From Bradyrhizobium sp. Y36 (GTDB lineage: Bacteria; Pseudomonadota; Alphaproteobacteria; Rhizobiales; Xanthobacteraceae): a DNA stretch of 64,000 bases. The notes below the pieces were generated by a model. It was given only the letters and a program-made list of their open reading frames with translations, was not told the origin of the DNA and ran no database searches. This document shows positions 1 through 7,486 of this stretch, piece after piece; position 1 is the first letter of the stretch, and every line of letters starts with the position of its first letter. A program made the position numbers and the translations under genes. The stretch spans positions 248,001 through 312,000 of the forward strand of contig NZ_NWTI01000002.1 in NCBI RefSeq assembly GCF_002531575.1, in the 5' to 3' direction.

Positions 1-142
1 GTTTCAACATCTTGACGTGCTTTCGCGACGCAACGTGCTGTTCACTCTCAGGCAAGCCCGATAGGGCTTTGTCGCCTAGACTATGCTATAGAGCCGGTCA
101 CACGAGCCCCATTCACATGGGCAAATCCCAAAGAGCGAATCC

Positions 143-967
143 ATGGCAGTGCATCAGGTCAATCCGGGAGGAAAGCTCGCATCGCTCGACCCGATCTGGG
201 ATCGGATCCGGGGCGAAGCGGAGGACATCGTCCGTCGCGAGCCGGAGCTTGCGACCTTCATCTATTCCTCGGTGCTGCATCACAGCCGCCTGGAGGACTC
301 GGTCGTTCACCGCGTCGCCGAGCGGCTCGATCATTCCGCGCTGTCGGGCGACCTGGTGCGCCAGGCCTATATCGACGCGCTGCGCGACGATCCTGACATC
401 GGCAACGCCTTCCGCGCCGATCTCGTCGCCGTCTACGACCGCGATCCCGCGACCTCGCGCTTCATCGATCCCTTGCTCTACTTCAAGGGCTTTCACGCCA
501 TCCAGACCCATCGCCTCGCGCACTGGCTCTATCTGAGGGGCCGCAAGGATTTCTCGTATTATCTGCAGAGCCGCGCCTCGGCGGTGTTCCAGACCGACAT
601 CAATCCCGCCGCGCGCATCGGCCGCGGCATCTTCCTCGACCACGCCACGGGGTTCGTCTGCGGCGAGACGGCTGTCATCGAGGACGACGTCTCGATCCTG
701 CACGGCGTCACGCTCGGCGGCACCGGCAAGGAGAACGAGGATCGTCATCCCAAGATTCGCCATGGCGTCTTGATCGGCGCCGGCGCGAAGATCCTCGGCA
801 ATATCGAGATCGGCCATTGCGCGCGCATCGCCGCCGGCTCGGTCGTGGTCAAGCCGGTGCCGCACAATGTCACGGTCGCGGGCGTGCCCGCCAAGATCGT
901 CGGCGAGGCCGGCTGTGCCGAGCCGTCGCGCACCATGGATCAGATGATCAACGCGATGGGGCTGTGA
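143..967 (+). CDS. cysE: Serine O-acetyltransferase
   Basis: Transfers acetyl from acetyl-CoA to L-serine to give O-acetylserine, the cytosolic first step of cysteine synthesis. The 274-residue length is usual for the family. An alpha-helical N-terminal domain (about residues 14-118) is followed by a left-handed beta-helix of hexapeptide repeats (about 145-250). The catalytic Asp-His pair is visible as D166-H167 in LDHATG, followed by GETAVI, HGVTLGGTGK and DRHPKIR, all CysE hallmarks. It is the first gene of a plus-strand pair with the DUF3126 gene 122 bp downstream. The ATG at 143 is preceded only by a weak purine stretch (aaagagcg). A short inverted repeat (CCCAT-tcac-ATGGG) lies just upstream. 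The C-terminal tail after residue 250 is where CysK normally docks, but it does not end in the classical isoleucine (it ends GL). Confidence 0.96.
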   Translation: MAVHQVNPGGKLASLDPIWDRIRGEAEDIVRREPELATFIYSSVLHHSRLEDSVVHRVAERLDHSALSGDLVRQAYIDALRDDPDIGNAFRADLVAVYDRDPATSRFIDPLLYFKGFHAIQTHRLAHWLYLRGRKDFSYYLQSRASAVFQTDINPAARIGRGIFLDHATGFVCGETAVIEDDVSILHGVTLGGTGKENEDRHPKIRHGVLIGAGAKILGNIEIGHCARIAAGSVVVKPVPHNVTVAGVPAKIVGEAGCAEPSRTMDQMINAMGL

Positions 968-1089
968 GTTCGCGTGCAAGGGCCGGATTTTCCGGCCCTT
1001 TTCGTCCCCAAATTCTTTGGCAATTCATGCTGGCGGTTCGCCGCATCTCGTCCTAAAACCCGCCGACCAATTTCGATCGGAGACTTGCC

Positions 1090-1308
1090 GTGGACGTCAA
1101 AGAAGTCAGAAAGTTAGATGCGTATCTGAAGCGCGTATTCGGCAATCCCAAGATCCGCGTCGTGCCGCGGCCGAAGAAGGACGATTCCGCCGAGGTCTAT
1201 ATCGGTGAGGAATTCATCGGCGTGCTCTTCGTCGACGACGAGGACGATGACCGCTCGTTCCAGTTCCAGATGGCGATCCTCGAAGACGATCTCGTCGATC
1301 AGGAATAG
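1090..1308 (+). CDS. DUF3126 family small protein
   Basis: A 72-residue acidic protein matching the DUF3126 family, which is nearly confined to Alphaproteobacteria. Function is unknown. It reads as a small alpha/beta protein: a lysine-rich N-terminus (VKKVRKL-type, residues 3-9), a beta strand with AEVYIGEEFIGVL (about 34-46), then an acidic stretch DDEDDD and a C-terminal acidic end. The start is GTG at 1090, with agacttgcc upstream and no strong Shine-Dalgarno. It follows cysE on the same strand, an arrangement I recall from other Rhizobiales; that conservation is knowledge, not shown here. No signal peptide or membrane segment is seen, so it is probably cytosolic. Confidence 0.85.
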   Translation: MDVKEVRKLDAYLKRVFGNPKIRVVPRPKKDDSAEVYIGEEFIGVLFVDDEDDDRSFQFQMAILEDDLVDQE

Positions 1309-1600
1309 TTCTCGACGCCTCTCGTGTCCCGGACGCGCTGCCGCGTGAAACGCTGCTGCGCAGAGCCGGGACCCGGGAGCCACACGGCGCCTGTCTGCAA
1401 CATGGGCCCCGGCTCAGCAGTGCGTCGTCGAAGAGACGATGCGCTGCGTCTGGGGGCACGCACCGGGATCGAGGCGCGCTCTTCCCGCACCGTCATTGCG
1501 AGCGAAGCGAAGCAATCCAGGAATCTTTCCGCAGAGGGATTGTGGATGGCTTCGCTGTGCTCACGCTGACAGCCCAAATCCACTTCGAAAAACACGAAAC
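1309..1600. repeat. Interspersed Bradyrhizobium-type repeats
   Basis: The gap after the DUF3126 gene holds two repeat types and no convincing gene. At about 1320-1432 is a tcccggacgcgctg / cagagccgggaccc / gggccccggctc block; the same words recur at 38318-38457 and about 56693-56725. At about 1490-1575 is the cgtcattgcgagcgaagcg / aagcaatccagg / attgtggatggcttcgct block, which I recognise as a very common dispersed element of this genus. Short frames across it are repeat artefacts. Confidence 0.6.
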
Positions 1601-1677
1601 ATCACAGGAGCTTGTCTACTGTGCATGGGGTTGTTTTCGCAGTTTTTGCATCGAGCGCGTGGCCTCAAGGCCGGCGT

Positions 1678-2385
1678 TCAACCCTTCGGCCCGCGCAGCT
1701 GCGCGGTCAGCCTGTCCATTGCCTCCGCCGTCTCGCGCCATTGCGACAGCCAGCTTCGTGGAAAGCGGAAGGTGAGGTCGGCGCCGCCGACGCGGCGCTC
1801 CGACAGGCACATCCCGGGCGTCGCGGCATCGCGCGTGCAGCGCGCGGTCAGCGCCGGGCTTGCGGCGGAATAGAGATCCTCGCTGCCGTAAGGCGTGTCG
1901 GCGCGAAACATCCGCATTGTCAGGCCGTCCGCGGGCGTCACGGCAGCCTGGTCGAGATAGCGCGGATAGATCGTGGCTGTACGCTGCTCGGGCGAGAGCG
2001 CATCGTGATGCGCCGAGATCGACAGGAAGATGCGGTCGATCGATTGCACCGCCGCTTCCACGGTGTCGGCGGTGACGTGCTTCGGCGCGCCGGGCGGCTC
2101 CAGCGAGGGATAGACGAAGTCGAGATCGATGCGCTCCTGCGGCCCGGAGTGACGCTGGATCTTCATGCGGATCGCGGTCACCGGCAGGTTGAACAACGTG
2201 CCGCCGACGCTGACCGGCAGCTTGTCGGGAGCGTTCGCGCCGCCCGAGCCCCAGGTCGGCCACAACAGATAGGCGACCAGTGCGACCGCGCCCATCGCCG
2301 CCGCGCTGCCGAGCACGATCGGCACGACATGCGCCCGGGGGCGCGTGCGTGGGGATCCGATGGGAGCTGCCGAAAACATCGTCAT
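1678..2385 (-). CDS. Membrane-anchored protein of unknown function
   Basis: About 235 residues. One transmembrane segment near the N-terminus (VVPIVLGSAAAMGAVALVAYLLW, about residues 20-42) should anchor the protein with a large periplasmic part. That part is mixed alpha/beta with no motif I recognise; it has two cysteines (CTRD and MCLSERR) that could form a disulfide. The ATG at 2385 (MTMF) is chosen. A TTG at 2397 and an ATG at 2379 are also in frame, and none has a clear Shine-Dalgarno. The gene is divergent from the small membrane protein at 2609, and a CtrA-type box lies between them at 2522-2536. Function unknown. Confidence 0.75.
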   Translation of the reverse strand: MTMFSAAPIGSPRTRPRAHVVPIVLGSAAAMGAVALVAYLLWPTWGSGGANAPDKLPVSVGGTLFNLPVTAIRMKIQRHSGPQERIDLDFVYPSLEPPGAPKHVTADTVEAAVQSIDRIFLSISAHHDALSPEQRTATIYPRYLDQAAVTPADGLTMRMFRADTPYGSEDLYSAASPALTARCTRDAATPGMCLSERRVGGADLTFRFPRSWLSQWRETAEAMDRLTAQLRGPKG

Positions 2386-2521
2386 GAGCTTGCGCAAGGT
2401 CGAGCCGGACGTCGGCCGGTGGCCGACGAATCAGCGGCGAATATGCCACGCGGCGGCGATTTCGCGCAGCGTTCCCGGCTGCGGGGCGCGGGGGCAGCCC
2501 TGCGCGGGCGGGGCGGCGGCG

Positions 2522-2536
2522 TTAACCTTCCCTTAA
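2522..2536. promoter_or_regulatory. CtrA-type box TTAA-N7-TTAA
   Basis: TTAACCTTCCCTTAA is an exact match to the TTAA-N7-TTAA full site bound by CtrA in Alphaproteobacteria. It lies in the divergent gap between the genes starting at 2385 (minus) and 2609 (plus), 72 bp before the latter. A further gcgttaacc follows at about 2549. The match is seen; binding is inferred. Confidence 0.55.
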
Positions 2537-2608
2537 GGATAATGTAGCGTTAACCAGCCCTTTTTGTCACAGGAAGGCGGTGGCGTTGCGTAAGGGCGGA
2601 CCGTTCCG

Positions 2609-2938
2609 ATGACACCTGAAGCTTTCAATACCCTCTTCTCGATCGGCATCGGTTTCGCGCTCGCGGGCGCGCTCGTGAACGGATACCAGGCGCTCGCGCA
2701 GCGGCCCGCCGGCTTCGGCCTGCTGCAGGACGGCGTGGCGCCGAAGACCTTCGCGGCGGTTCCGTTCCTGGTGTTCGCCGCGCCCTTCATCATCATGCGC
2801 AACACGCTGCGCGGCATGCGGGTGGAAAGCCGCCGCGTGGAATTCGTGATGATGGCGACCCTCATCGCCGGCTTCTGGAGCATGATGAGCGGCACCTTCT
2901 TCCTGATGACGCTGCGCGCCGCCGGCGTTCTGGCCTGA
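2609..2938 (+). CDS. Small three-helix membrane protein, unknown function
   Basis: A 109-residue hydrophobic protein with three likely membrane segments: FSIGIGFALAGALVNGY (about residues 10-26), FAAVPFLVFAAPFIIM (about 48-63) and VMMATLIAGFWSMMSGTFFL (about 80-99). Between segments 2 and 3 is a basic loop (RNTLRGMRVESRRVE). I know similar conserved hypothetical proteins from Bradyrhizobium but no function. The ATG at 2609 follows taagggcgga, a workable ribosome site. An exact CtrA-type box sits 72 bp upstream, so cell-cycle-dependent expression is possible. It is followed by the gamma carbonic anhydrase gene on the same strand. Confidence 0.8.
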   Translation: MTPEAFNTLFSIGIGFALAGALVNGYQALAQRPAGFGLLQDGVAPKTFAAVPFLVFAAPFIIMRNTLRGMRVESRRVEFVMMATLIAGFWSMMSGTFFLMTLRAAGVLA

Positions 2939-3029
2939 TGCCGCCGCCTTGGCCGCTGCCGACGCGGCGGCCCTTTGCGTCAACGCTGCGGTTTGGCTAT
3001 GCCTGTGGTCGACGTGACAGGAGACCTCC

Positions 3030-3560
3030 ATGGCGATCTACGAGCTCGACGGGCAGGCGCCCGACCTTCCCGCCGACGGCAATTACTTCATCGCCGAGAC
3101 TGCGACCGTGATCGGCCGCGTGCGCCTGAAACCGGGCGCGAGCGTCTGGTTCGGCGCGGTGCTGCGCGGCGACAATGAGTGGATCGAGATCGGCGAGGGC
3201 GCCAACGTGCAGGACGGCTCGACCTGCCACACCGACCTCGGTTTCCCGCTCGTCATCGGCAACAACTGCACGGTCGGCCACAACGTCATCCTGCACGGCT
3301 GCACCATCGAGGAGGGCGCTCTCGTCGGCATGGGCTCGATCGTGATGAACGGCGCCAGGATTGGCCGCAACAGCATCGTCGGCGCCGGCTCCGTCATCAC
3401 CGAGGGCAAGGAATTTCCCGAACGCTCCCTGATCATCGGCTCGCCGGCGCGCGTGCTCCGCACGCTCGACGATGCGCAGGTGCAGCGAATGGGAAGCGCG
3501 GCCAGGTTCTATGTCGCCAACGGTCCGCGCTTCAAAAAGGGCCTGAAGCGGATCGGTTGA
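3030..3560 (+). CDS. Gamma-class carbonic anhydrase family protein
   Basis: A 176-residue left-handed beta-helix protein of the gamma carbonic anhydrase / YrdA / PaaY family. The hexapeptide repeats run from about residue 25 to 150. The three zinc-ligand histidines of the family are present in CHTD, VGHN and LHGC, so the metal site looks intact, and the trimer-interface repeats (IVMNGARIGRNSIVGAGSVIT) are canonical. Whether such proteins hydrate CO2 or only bind metal differs between family members. The start ATG at 3030 has acaggaga 7-8 bp upstream. Soluble, no signal peptide. It stands alone on the plus strand, between a small membrane protein and the PAS receptor gene. Confidence 0.92.
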   Translation: MAIYELDGQAPDLPADGNYFIAETATVIGRVRLKPGASVWFGAVLRGDNEWIEIGEGANVQDGSTCHTDLGFPLVIGNNCTVGHNVILHGCTIEEGALVGMGSIVMNGARIGRNSIVGAGSVITEGKEFPERSLIIGSPARVLRTLDDAQVQRMGSAARFYVANGPRFKKGLKRIG

Positions 3561-3611
3561 CGCTCGGGCGATATCTGCCCGGTCCCGCGCACACGGTTCC
3601 GTGCCGTAAAA

Positions 3612-3655
3612 ATACCGGTTGAAACTTTAAGCCTCCGCTAGCGCCGCACCGGTAT
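3612..3655. promoter_or_regulatory. Inverted repeat upstream of receptor gene
   Basis: ATACCGGT (3612-3619) and ACCGGTAT (3648-3655) form perfect 8-bp arms 28 bp apart, in the 128-bp gap before the receptor gene. The second arm ends 33 bp before its ATG. Each arm contains the self-complementary ACCGGT, so this could equally be two operator copies 36 bp apart centre to centre. Confidence 0.45.
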
Positions 3656-3688
3656 CGTGGGGTGTTTTCAACCAGGGGGAGCTGCGCC

Positions 3689-5383
3689 ATGAATGCTGCG
3701 GCACCGGCATCCGGCCTCGTCGCCGGAACAAATCTATTGAAGAAGCTCGTTCGCTTCGCGCGCGGCGCCGACACGCTGAGCGTCGCGGAGAAGGTCTACA
3801 GCATCGCTGCCTTCCTCGCGATCGTCACCACATTCCTGCTGGTGATGTCGGTGCAGACCGTACGTCTGCAGACGACGTATCGCCACATGCATGTGTCCTC
3901 CGCGGAGGCGGCGATCGCCGTGGGGCGCGTCAATGCGCTGATCTACGCCGTCGTGATGGAGTCGCGCGGCATCTACATGTCCACCGATCGTCGCGCGATG
4001 ATGCCGTTCGCGGATAGGCTGAACCAGCGCAACCGCGAACTGGCCGACGCGGTGAAGAGCATGGAGCGCACCGTCAGCAATGACGATGCCGAACTGTTCG
4101 CTGCCTTCCGCCAGCGCATCGCGCAATTCATCGATTTCCGCAAGGAGCTGGCGCGGCGCGGCGTCGAGATCAGCTCCGCGGCGGCGCGCGAGTGGGGCGA
4201 CAACGCCGTCAACCGGACGCTGCGCAGCCAGCTCAACTCAGACCTCGAAGCGCTCGAGCAGATCTACAGGCAGCGCGCCCTCGATGCGGACGCGCTCGCC
4301 GACGAGAACCGCTACGCGGCGGCCTATCTTTTCGCGCTCGGGCTCGCGGCGCTGCTGTTCGCGGGATTGAACGTCGTCGTCATGCGCGGCTCCGTGGTCG
4401 GCGCGCTGGCCGATATCACGCAGGCGACCGACAGGATCGCGCAGGGCGACGTCAAGAGCGAGGTGCCGCATCTCGGACGTCACGACGAGATCGGACGTCT
4501 TGCCCGTGCGGTGCAGAATTTCCGCGACGCGGTGGCGCGCATCTTCGAGCTCGAGGAGCTCGAGCTCGGCACGGCGCAGGCACGCGACGCGGCGATGACC
4601 GAGCGCGACACGTTCAATGACAAGTACCAGGCCAAGAAGTGGCAACTCTCTGCCGCGATCAACAGCATGCCGCAGGGCCTGGTCATGCTGGACGGCAAGG
4701 CCAACGTGGTCGCGATGAACGCGAATTATCGGCAGATCTACAATCTGCCCGAGACGATCCAGGCCGGATCGACCCTCGAGGAAATCCTCCAGCACCGGGT
4801 GAAGAGCGGGCTGTTCGATGGCGACGTCACGAAATACGTCGCGGCGGTTCTCGGCCGGATCGCCAGGCGCGAGCCGGCGGCCTACGAGATCGCCTTGAAC
4901 GACGGCCGCACCATCAAGATCTACGAGCGACCGATGGACGGCGGCGGCTGGGTGTCGGTGCAGGAGGACGTCACCGAGCAGCGTCAGCGTGAGCGCATTC
5001 TCGAGCGCATGGAGCGCTTCCTCGCCACCATCATCGAGAACGTGGCCGAGGGCATCATCGCCAAGGATGCGCGCAATCTGCGCTACGTCTTCGTCAACAA
5101 GGCTGCCGAGAAGATGATCGGAATGTCGCGTGGCGAGATCATCGGCAAGACCGCGCGGGAATTGTTCTCCGCGGAAGCGGCCGCGCTGATCGAGCGGCGC
5201 GATCAGCAGCTGCTCGCCCAGAAGCAGCAGCTCGAACCGATCGTCGACACCATCGACAATCCCACGCGCGGCCGCCGCGTGATCTCGGCCCGCCGGGTGC
5301 AGATCGGCGGCGCCAACGAAGAGTCCCACATGTTCGTGACGATGGTCGAGGATCGGACCGAGGGACTGGTCGCGGCCGCGTAA
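3689..5383 (+). CDS. Membrane HAMP-PAS-PAS receptor without output domain
   Basis: A 564-residue membrane sensor. Transmembrane helix 1 is about residues 36-58 and helix 2 about 212-233, enclosing a helical periplasmic domain of about 150 residues. A HAMP linker follows (about 233-290), then two PAS/PAC modules (about 320-435 and 445-560). The first PAS begins NSMPQGLVMLDG and the second NVAEGIIAKDARNLRYVFVNK. The protein stops right after the second PAC strand (FVTMVEDRTEGL). There is no HisKA/HATPase, GGDEF, EAL or methyl-accepting domain. The ATG at 3689 has aggggga 8 bp upstream; an upstream in-frame GTG at 3662 lacks this. The next gene is on the opposite strand, so no kinase is lost by a simple frameshift. 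Output must come from a partner. Confidence 0.88.
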   Translation: MNAAAPASGLVAGTNLLKKLVRFARGADTLSVAEKVYSIAAFLAIVTTFLLVMSVQTVRLQTTYRHMHVSSAEAAIAVGRVNALIYAVVMESRGIYMSTDRRAMMPFADRLNQRNRELADAVKSMERTVSNDDAELFAAFRQRIAQFIDFRKELARRGVEISSAAAREWGDNAVNRTLRSQLNSDLEALEQIYRQRALDADALADENRYAAAYLFALGLAALLFAGLNVVVMRGSVVGALADITQATDRIAQGDVKSEVPHLGRHDEIGRLARAVQNFRDAVARIFELEELELGTAQARDAAMTERDTFNDKYQAKKWQLSAAINSMPQGLVMLDGKANVVAMNANYRQIYNLPETIQAGSTLEEILQHRVKSGLFDGDVTKYVAAVLGRIARREPAAYEIALNDGRTIKIYERPMDGGGWVSVQEDVTEQRQRERILERMERFLATIIENVAEGIIAKDARNLRYVFVNKAAEKMIGMSRGEIIGKTARELFSAEAAALIERRDQQLLAQKQQLEPIVDTIDNPTRGRRVISARRVQIGGANEESHMFVTMVEDRTEGLVAAA

Positions 5384-5409
5384 TTGCCGGCGCGCCGCGG
5401 CACGGCGTG

Positions 5410-5574
5410 TCAGCGGCCTTCGGATTGGCCCGCTTCGATGGTGCCGGCGATCTTCTCGTGGCCGGCGGCCCACAGGGCATGCTCGTCGCTGCCGTTTTGG
5501 TAGGGATTGGCCTCGGCCGGAATGGTCTCGCGCGCGGCGCGTTCGCCCTCCGCGAAGGGATCGCGATCTGTCAT
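5410..5574 (-). CDS. Rmf/CrpP-like small protein
   Basis: A 54-residue protein. The pattern EGERAARETIPAEANPY...W.AGHEK resembles the Rmf/CrpP fold (ribosome modulation factor-like: a glycine-alanine helix, then an NPY turn, then a W..G helix). That would suggest a small nucleic-acid- or ribosome-associated protein, but the assignment rests on this pattern only. The ATG at 5574 (MTDRDPF) is favoured because gaggagg lies 9 bp upstream; a second ATG at 5580 has spacing of only about 3 bp. It is convergent with the receptor gene and divergent from the secreted protein at 5670. Confidence 0.6.
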   Translation of the reverse strand: MTDRDPFAEGERAARETIPAEANPYQNGSDEHALWAAGHEKIAGTIEAGQSEGR

Positions 5575-5669
5575 TGTCATTGGCCTCCTCAAGCCATCAA
5601 GCCGGTGTGGCGGCAATTGTTCCGGAACCGGACTTCGCAGCAGCGGTTGACCGGCGAAGGAGATTTCCA

Positions 5670-5981
5670 ATGGCCGCATCGCCCGCAACCGCCTCACTCA
5701 AGACCATGATGCTGATCTTCGCGCTCGCGGCGATGCCCGCAATCGCCTTCGCACAGGCGGCCGGCGGGTCTGCCGGATCGAGTGGTGGTCCTGCGGGCTC
5801 GACCGGGGGTGTCGCCAATTCGCCGGCTCCGCCGCCTGGCACCAACAGTCTCGGCACGGCTCAGTCGTCAGGACCGGGCGGTGGAGGCGGCGCCGCCACC
5901 GGCGGCGGGACAGACGCGGCCGTCAATGCCGAGAATCGCCTGCTCGACAAGAAGCTCAAGAGCATCTGCCGCGGCTGCTGA
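5670..5981 (+). CDS. Secreted Gly/Ser/Pro-rich small protein
   Basis: About 103 residues. An N-terminal signal peptide (hydrophobic MMLIFALAAMPAIAFAQA, cleavage likely after AFA) is followed by a low-complexity region of Gly, Ser, Ala and Pro (about residues 30-80) and a short charged tail. The tail has two cysteines close together (ICRGC at the very end), which could form a disulfide or bind a ligand. The ATG at 5670 follows gaaggaga. No domain is recognisable. Such proteins are common and poorly studied in Bradyrhizobium; the mature protein should be periplasmic or extracellular. Confidence 0.65.
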   Translation: MAASPATASLKTMMLIFALAAMPAIAFAQAAGGSAGSSGGPAGSTGGVANSPAPPPGTNSLGTAQSSGPGGGGGAATGGGTDAAVNAENRLLDKKLKSICRGC

Positions 5982-6086
5982 ACGCTCGCGCGGAAGTGAG
6001 GCAGTGTGGCTGTCCCGAATGCCCTGGTGACGCTAGCTTGATCCTGCTTTGAAGCGTGGAGCATGTCCATGCGGAGGAATCGAGTG

Positions 6087-6443
6087 ATGTTACGCAGGAT
6101 GATGATGGCGGCGCTGGCCGTTGCAGCGATTGGGCTGTCGGTGCCGCATGTGGCCGAGGCGCGAGGATTCGGGCACGGTGGCTGGGGTCACGGTGGCGGC
6201 TGGGGCCATGGCGGTCACTGGCATGGCGGCGGCTTCTGGCCGGGAGTGGCGATCGGAGCGGGCATCGCAGGCGCCGGCCTGTACGGCGGCTATTACGGCT
6301 ACGGCTATGGCTACCCCTATTACGCCGTTCCCGACGACTATGGTCCTGCCTACAACGATGGCTATGGCGGCTGTTACGTGGCGCGCAAGCGCGTCATGAC
6401 GCCTGCGGGATGGCGGTATCGCCGTGTGGACGTCTGCGAATAG
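6087..6443 (+). CDS. Secreted His/Gly/Tyr-rich protein
   Basis: About 118 residues. A signal peptide (MMMAALAVAAIGLSVPHVAEA) precedes a His-Gly-Trp repeat region (HGGWGHGGGWGHGGHWHGG, about residues 30-48), a glycine-rich hydrophobic stretch and a Tyr-Gly region (YGGYYGYGYGYPYY). The C-terminal CYVARKRVMTPAGWRYRRVDVCE, with two cysteines, is a motif I recall from many small rhizobial secreted proteins. The histidine-rich part may bind metal, which is inference. ATG 6087 is preferred because ggagg lies 9 bp upstream; an ATG at 6063 has poor spacing. Function unknown. Confidence 0.75.
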   Translation: MLRRMMMAALAVAAIGLSVPHVAEARGFGHGGWGHGGGWGHGGHWHGGGFWPGVAIGAGIAGAGLYGGYYGYGYGYPYYAVPDDYGPAYNDGYGGCYVARKRVMTPAGWRYRRVDVCE

Positions 6444-6628
6444 TGCCTCGGCCAGAGGCGACCGACCAAAAAACAAGGCCGTTGACGCAGTATACCGTCA
6501 ACGACCTTGCCAGCCCCGGACATTGAAATCGGCTCACGCCATCCGGTAATCGCGAGCATCGCGCGGAATCATACGGACGAATGTGATCCAGTTCACAAGT
6601 CGGAAAAATTAGTCCCGTTGTGAGCTGC

Positions 6629-7123
6629 TCAGCCGCGCGAGCGCTTGCGCGCACTGGCGTGGACGCGATGCCGCACCGGTTTCCTGCGGGTAACCGCAGG
6701 CGTCTCGACGTCGGTCGATCGTGCGCTGGCGAACGATTGCCGCAGGCCGTCGATGGACTCGTTCAGCGAAGCGACCTGTTCGGACAGGCGCTTGGTGTCG
6801 GCCTGCTGCGCCGCCATCAGCCGCTTCATCGTCTGGAGCTGGTCCTGCACGACCTGGAGCTGGTCGATCGATTCCTGCTGGGTCGCCTCCAGCCCCTTGG
6901 TCTTCTCGACGAGTTGCTCGGAGGCCTGGGCCGTCCGGGCCTGGAGCTGCCGCGATGCCACCACCCGGTCGGCTTCTGGTGCGGCGCCGGTATAGGCCCG
7001 CCAGATCGCTATCGAGGTCACCCCCGCGATCAGGAGCAGGAGGGCAGCGGCGGTCAGCGCGATGGGCTGGGCGCCAAGGCGAAGCAGGGGGTGGGACCGT
7101 GTGTCCTCTGCGAGATCGATCAT
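6629..7123 (-). CDS. Single-pass membrane protein with coiled coil
   Basis: About 164 residues. One transmembrane helix (ALTAAALLLLIAGVTSIAIW, about residues 22-41) is followed by a long heptad-rich coiled coil (about 55-140; QASEQLVEKTKGLEATQQ, then QVVQDQLQTMKRLMAAQQ) and a strongly basic tail (RRKPVRHRVHASARKRSRG). This suggests a membrane-tethered oligomer with a positively charged end able to meet nucleic acid or phospholipid head groups. ATG 7123 is taken; a TTG at 7171 is in frame but would add residues of no clear character. No family recognised. Upstream is a repeat-bearing gap of about 360 bp. Confidence 0.75.
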   Translation of the reverse strand: MIDLAEDTRSHPLLRLGAQPIALTAAALLLLIAGVTSIAIWRAYTGAAPEADRVVASRQLQARTAQASEQLVEKTKGLEATQQESIDQLQVVQDQLQTMKRLMAAQQADTKRLSEQVASLNESIDGLRQSFASARSTDVETPAVTRRKPVRHRVHASARKRSRG

Positions 7124-7371
7124 CGCTGACAAAATCCAAATTGAAACTTGGTGAGTGGCGAAGACCGGCAAGCCGAAAGCCGCCGGGGCGTCCCGAAAGC
7201 GTTACTGTTCGGCAACAATTGGGACCAAAAAGAGGCTGGTCTGCTCAGATCAGTGCAATAAGCGAGGAAAGAGGTCTCTTGTTACCTCTTGGGCCATCGT
7301 CTCCGGCTCAGGCCGGATCGCTGCGCCCTGTCCGGGGAAGCGGTGCCAGCCGGATCGATCAAGGCCGGGCT

Positions 7372-7426
7372 AAAGCATGATCCGGAAAAGTGCGAAGCGG
7401 TTTTCCGAAAAGATCATGCTTAAACA
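7372..7426. repeat. Palindromic interspersed element (AAGCATGATC type)
   Basis: Outer arms AAGCATGATC (7373-7382) and GATCATGCTT (7412-7421) and inner arms CGGAAAA (7383-7389) and TTTTCCG (7401-7407) form a nested palindrome. I recognise this element as abundant between genes in Bradyrhizobium and related Rhizobiales. No other copy is in this window. Confidence 0.7.
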
Positions 7427-7435
7427 ACAACCTAA

Positions 7436-7469
7436 AGCGCGATGACGATCATCCTGATCGCATCGCGCT
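7436..7469 (-). terminator. Long hairpin downstream of outer-membrane gene
   Basis: AGCGCGATG (7436-7444) pairs with CATCGCGCT (7461-7469), and GATCA/TGATC pair inside, giving a nearly continuous hairpin. It lies 18 bp after the stop codon of the minus-strand barrel gene. The downstream strand reads ttaggttgttgttt, a weak U-rich tail, so it may be an intrinsic terminator. Confidence 0.5.
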
Positions 7470-7486
7470 GTAGGCCGTGATCCGTA

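Larger units (their letters stand above)
7124..7486. other. Intergenic gap, no gene seen
   Basis: A 363-bp gap between two minus-strand genes. Its 5' part (7124-7370) holds nothing I recognise. Its 3' part holds the palindromic element at 7372-7426 and the hairpin at 7436-7469, described separately. Confidence 0.5.

Noticed and set aside
12-536. A 174-codon plus-strand frame over the cysE start
   Set aside because: It is out of frame with cysE, Arg/Ser-rich and has no family match; cysE explains this DNA.
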